Below are positions 5,028-6,195 of a stretch of DNA of 6,195 nucleotides, piece after piece. Under the pieces are notes generated by a model, which saw nothing but the letters and a program-made list of their open reading frames with translations, ran no database searches and was not told the origin of the DNA. Origin of the DNA: Chromatiales bacterium (GTDB lineage: Bacteria; Pseudomonadota; Gammaproteobacteria; SZUA-152); contig JALTPW010000016.1 in assembly GCA_026999335.1 (NCBI GenBank), positions 1 through 6,195 on the forward strand. The letters are read 5' to 3'. The position numbers and the translations under genes are program-made. The stretch's first letter is position 1; every line of letters begins with the position of its first letter.

Positions 5028-6195
5028 CACCGCCTTCCCTCGCCCTCATCGTCGACGACGAACCCGACATCCGCGAACTCCTGGAGCTGACCCTGGGGCG
5101 GATGAACATCGAGACCCGTTCAGCGGCTGATCTGGCCGAGGCCCGGGAACGACTGTCGCAGCACCGCTTCGACCTCTGTCTCACGGACATGAAACTGCCG
5201 GATGGCAATGGCATCGAACTGGTCGAATACATTTCCGCGCAGCACGCGAAAACCCCGGTGGCGGTGATCACCGCCCACGGCAATATGGAATGGGCCATCC
5301 GCGCCCTCAAGGCCGGCGCCTTCGATTTCGTCTCCAAGCCGGTGGATTTGCATATCCTGCGCAACCTGGTCAATACCGCGCTCAAGGTCTCCGAAAGCCA
5401 CCCGCGGCTGGATCGCCGTTCACGCAACGAACTGCTGGGCGATTCTGAAGCCATGCAGCGCACCCGCGCCACCATCGCCAAGGTCGCACGCAGTCAGGCC
5501 CCCATCTACATCAGTGGTGAATCCGGCACCGGCAAGGAACTCGTCGCCCGCCTGATCCATAATAAAGGGCCGCGCACCAACCAGCCCTTCGTGCCCGTCA
5601 ACTGCGGCGCCATCCCCGACGAACTGATGGAAAGCGAATTCTTCGGCCACAAAAAAGGCAGCTTCACCGGCGCCGTCGCCGACAAAGACGGACTCTTCCA
5701 GGCCGCCGATGGCGGCACCCTGTTTCTCGACGAAGTCGCTGATCTGCCCCTGCAAATGCAGGTCAAGCTGTTACGCGCCATCCAGGAAAAGGCCGTGCGC
5801 CCAGTGGGTTCCGCGACAGAACAGTCCGTCGACGTACGCATCCTCAGCGCCACCCACAAAAACCTCGCCGCACTGGTCGAGGACGGCAGGTTCCGGCAGG
5901 ATCTTTACTACCGCATCAACGTCATCGAGCTGCACGTCCCGCCCCTGCGTGAACGCCGCGAAGACATCACCCAACTCACCGAGCACACGCTGCACAAACT
6001 CGCTCGGCAGACCGGCCTCGACACCCCCCACATCACCCCCGACGCGCAAAAAAACCTCAACCGCTACCTCTTCCCCGGCAATGTCCGCGAACTGGAAAAC
6101 ATCCTCGAACGCGCCATGACCCTGTGCGAAGACAACACCATTCGTGAACAAGACCTGCAACTACCCACCCACCCCCAAGCCAGCCTGCCCATGCC
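5024..6195 (+). CDS. pilR: Sigma54-dependent response regulator PilR, 3'-truncated by window edge
   Basis: PilR is the NtrC-type activator that, when phosphorylated by PilS, drives RpoN-dependent pilin (pilA) transcription. The frame stays open from ATG 5024 to the right edge (390 full codons). The receiver domain (about 6-118) has D11/D12, phosphoacceptor D55 (LTDMKLPDGNG) and K105. The AAA+ domain (about 137-370) has Walker A GESGTGKE (165-172), the sigma54-contacting loop as GSFTGA (212-217), Walker B GGTLFLDE (230-237), the arginine-finger region FRQDLYYRINV (290-300) and the sensor II block FPGNVRELENI (350-360). By comparison with PilR proteins of about 445 residues, the missing part is the linker and the C-terminal Fis-type helix-turn-helix. 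Start choice: the ATGA overlap with pilS, with only four residues before the first beta strand; no separate ribosome binding site is evident. Confidence 0.95.
   Translation, partial: MTPPSLALIVDDEPDIRELLELTLGRMNIETRSAADLAEARERLSQHRFDLCLTDMKLPDGNGIELVEYISAQHAKTPVAVITAHGNMEWAIRALKAGAFDFVSKPVDLHILRNLVNTALKVSESHPRLDRRSRNELLGDSEAMQRTRATIAKVARSQAPIYISGESGTGKELVARLIHNKGPRTNQPFVPVNCGAIPDELMESEFFGHKKGSFTGAVADKDGLFQAADGGTLFLDEVADLPLQMQVKLLRAIQEKAVRPVGSATEQSVDVRILSATHKNLAALVEDGRFRQDLYYRINVIELHVPPLRERREDITQLTEHTLHKLARQTGLDTPHITPDAQKNLNRYLFPGNVRELENILERAMTLCEDNTIREQDLQLPTHPQASLPM

Noticed and set aside
4870..5481. 203-codon open frame on the minus strand
   Set aside because: It is Ser/Arg-rich antisense of the pilS end and pilR start, both of which carry clear catalytic motifs.
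5657..5676. GSFTGA instead of the textbook GAFTGA in PilR
   Set aside because: Ser at this position is, to my recollection, tolerated in PilR-type activators and the rest of the AAA+ domain is intact, so it is not treated as a defect.

Overview
The window comes from a gammaproteobacterium. The evidence is the gene order (PP0621-type small protein, pilS, pilR) typical of that class, a proteobacterial endonuclease V, and a short hairpin repeat of a kind widespread in gammaproteobacteria. No genus can be named from the sequence. The flanking housekeeping DNA is GC-rich (36 of 60 bases are G or C in 4801-4860), while the toxin-antitoxin stretch is visibly poorer (26 of 60 in 1561-1620).

Layout: (1) 1-446, + strand, is the 3' part of nfi (endonuclease V, repair of deaminated bases), ending 4 nt before a hairpin repeat (450-494). 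(2) 495-813 holds nothing recognisable. (3) 814-956 is a short SymE-like toxin reading frame broken by a -1 shift at a run of five C, followed by a strong intrinsic terminator (963-1008). (4) 1184-1716 is a ParD/ParE toxin-antitoxin pair. ParD is intact, but ParE is split at a run of eight T by a shift that falls exactly on UUU-UGA. (5) 1793-1873 carries two more copies of the 450-494 repeat in opposite orientations; the right one overlaps the stop codon of the next gene. (6) 1870-3033, - strand, is a response regulator fused to a PP2C/SpoIIE-type serine phosphatase. (7) 3034-3134 is a compact divergent promoter region. (8) 3135-6195, + strand, is a type IV pilus regulatory cluster: a small membrane-anchored Cys-rich PP0621-type protein, the sensor kinase PilS, and the sigma54 activator PilR, which runs off the right edge.

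Working together: PilS and PilR are a kinase and response-regulator pair whose coding regions overlap by 4 nt. By homology they control sigma54-dependent pilin transcription. The divergent regulator-phosphatase is a separate signalling output, probably acting on an anti-sigma-factor antagonist or similar phosphoprotein that is not in the window. The 456-1873 segment looks like an accessory insertion of decaying or unusually expressed toxin genes between conserved blocks, flanked by inverted copies of one repeat family. The most interesting points are the two toxin genes each interrupted at a homopolymer, the prfB-like +1 shift site in parE, and the near-leaderless promoter in front of the PP0621-type gene.
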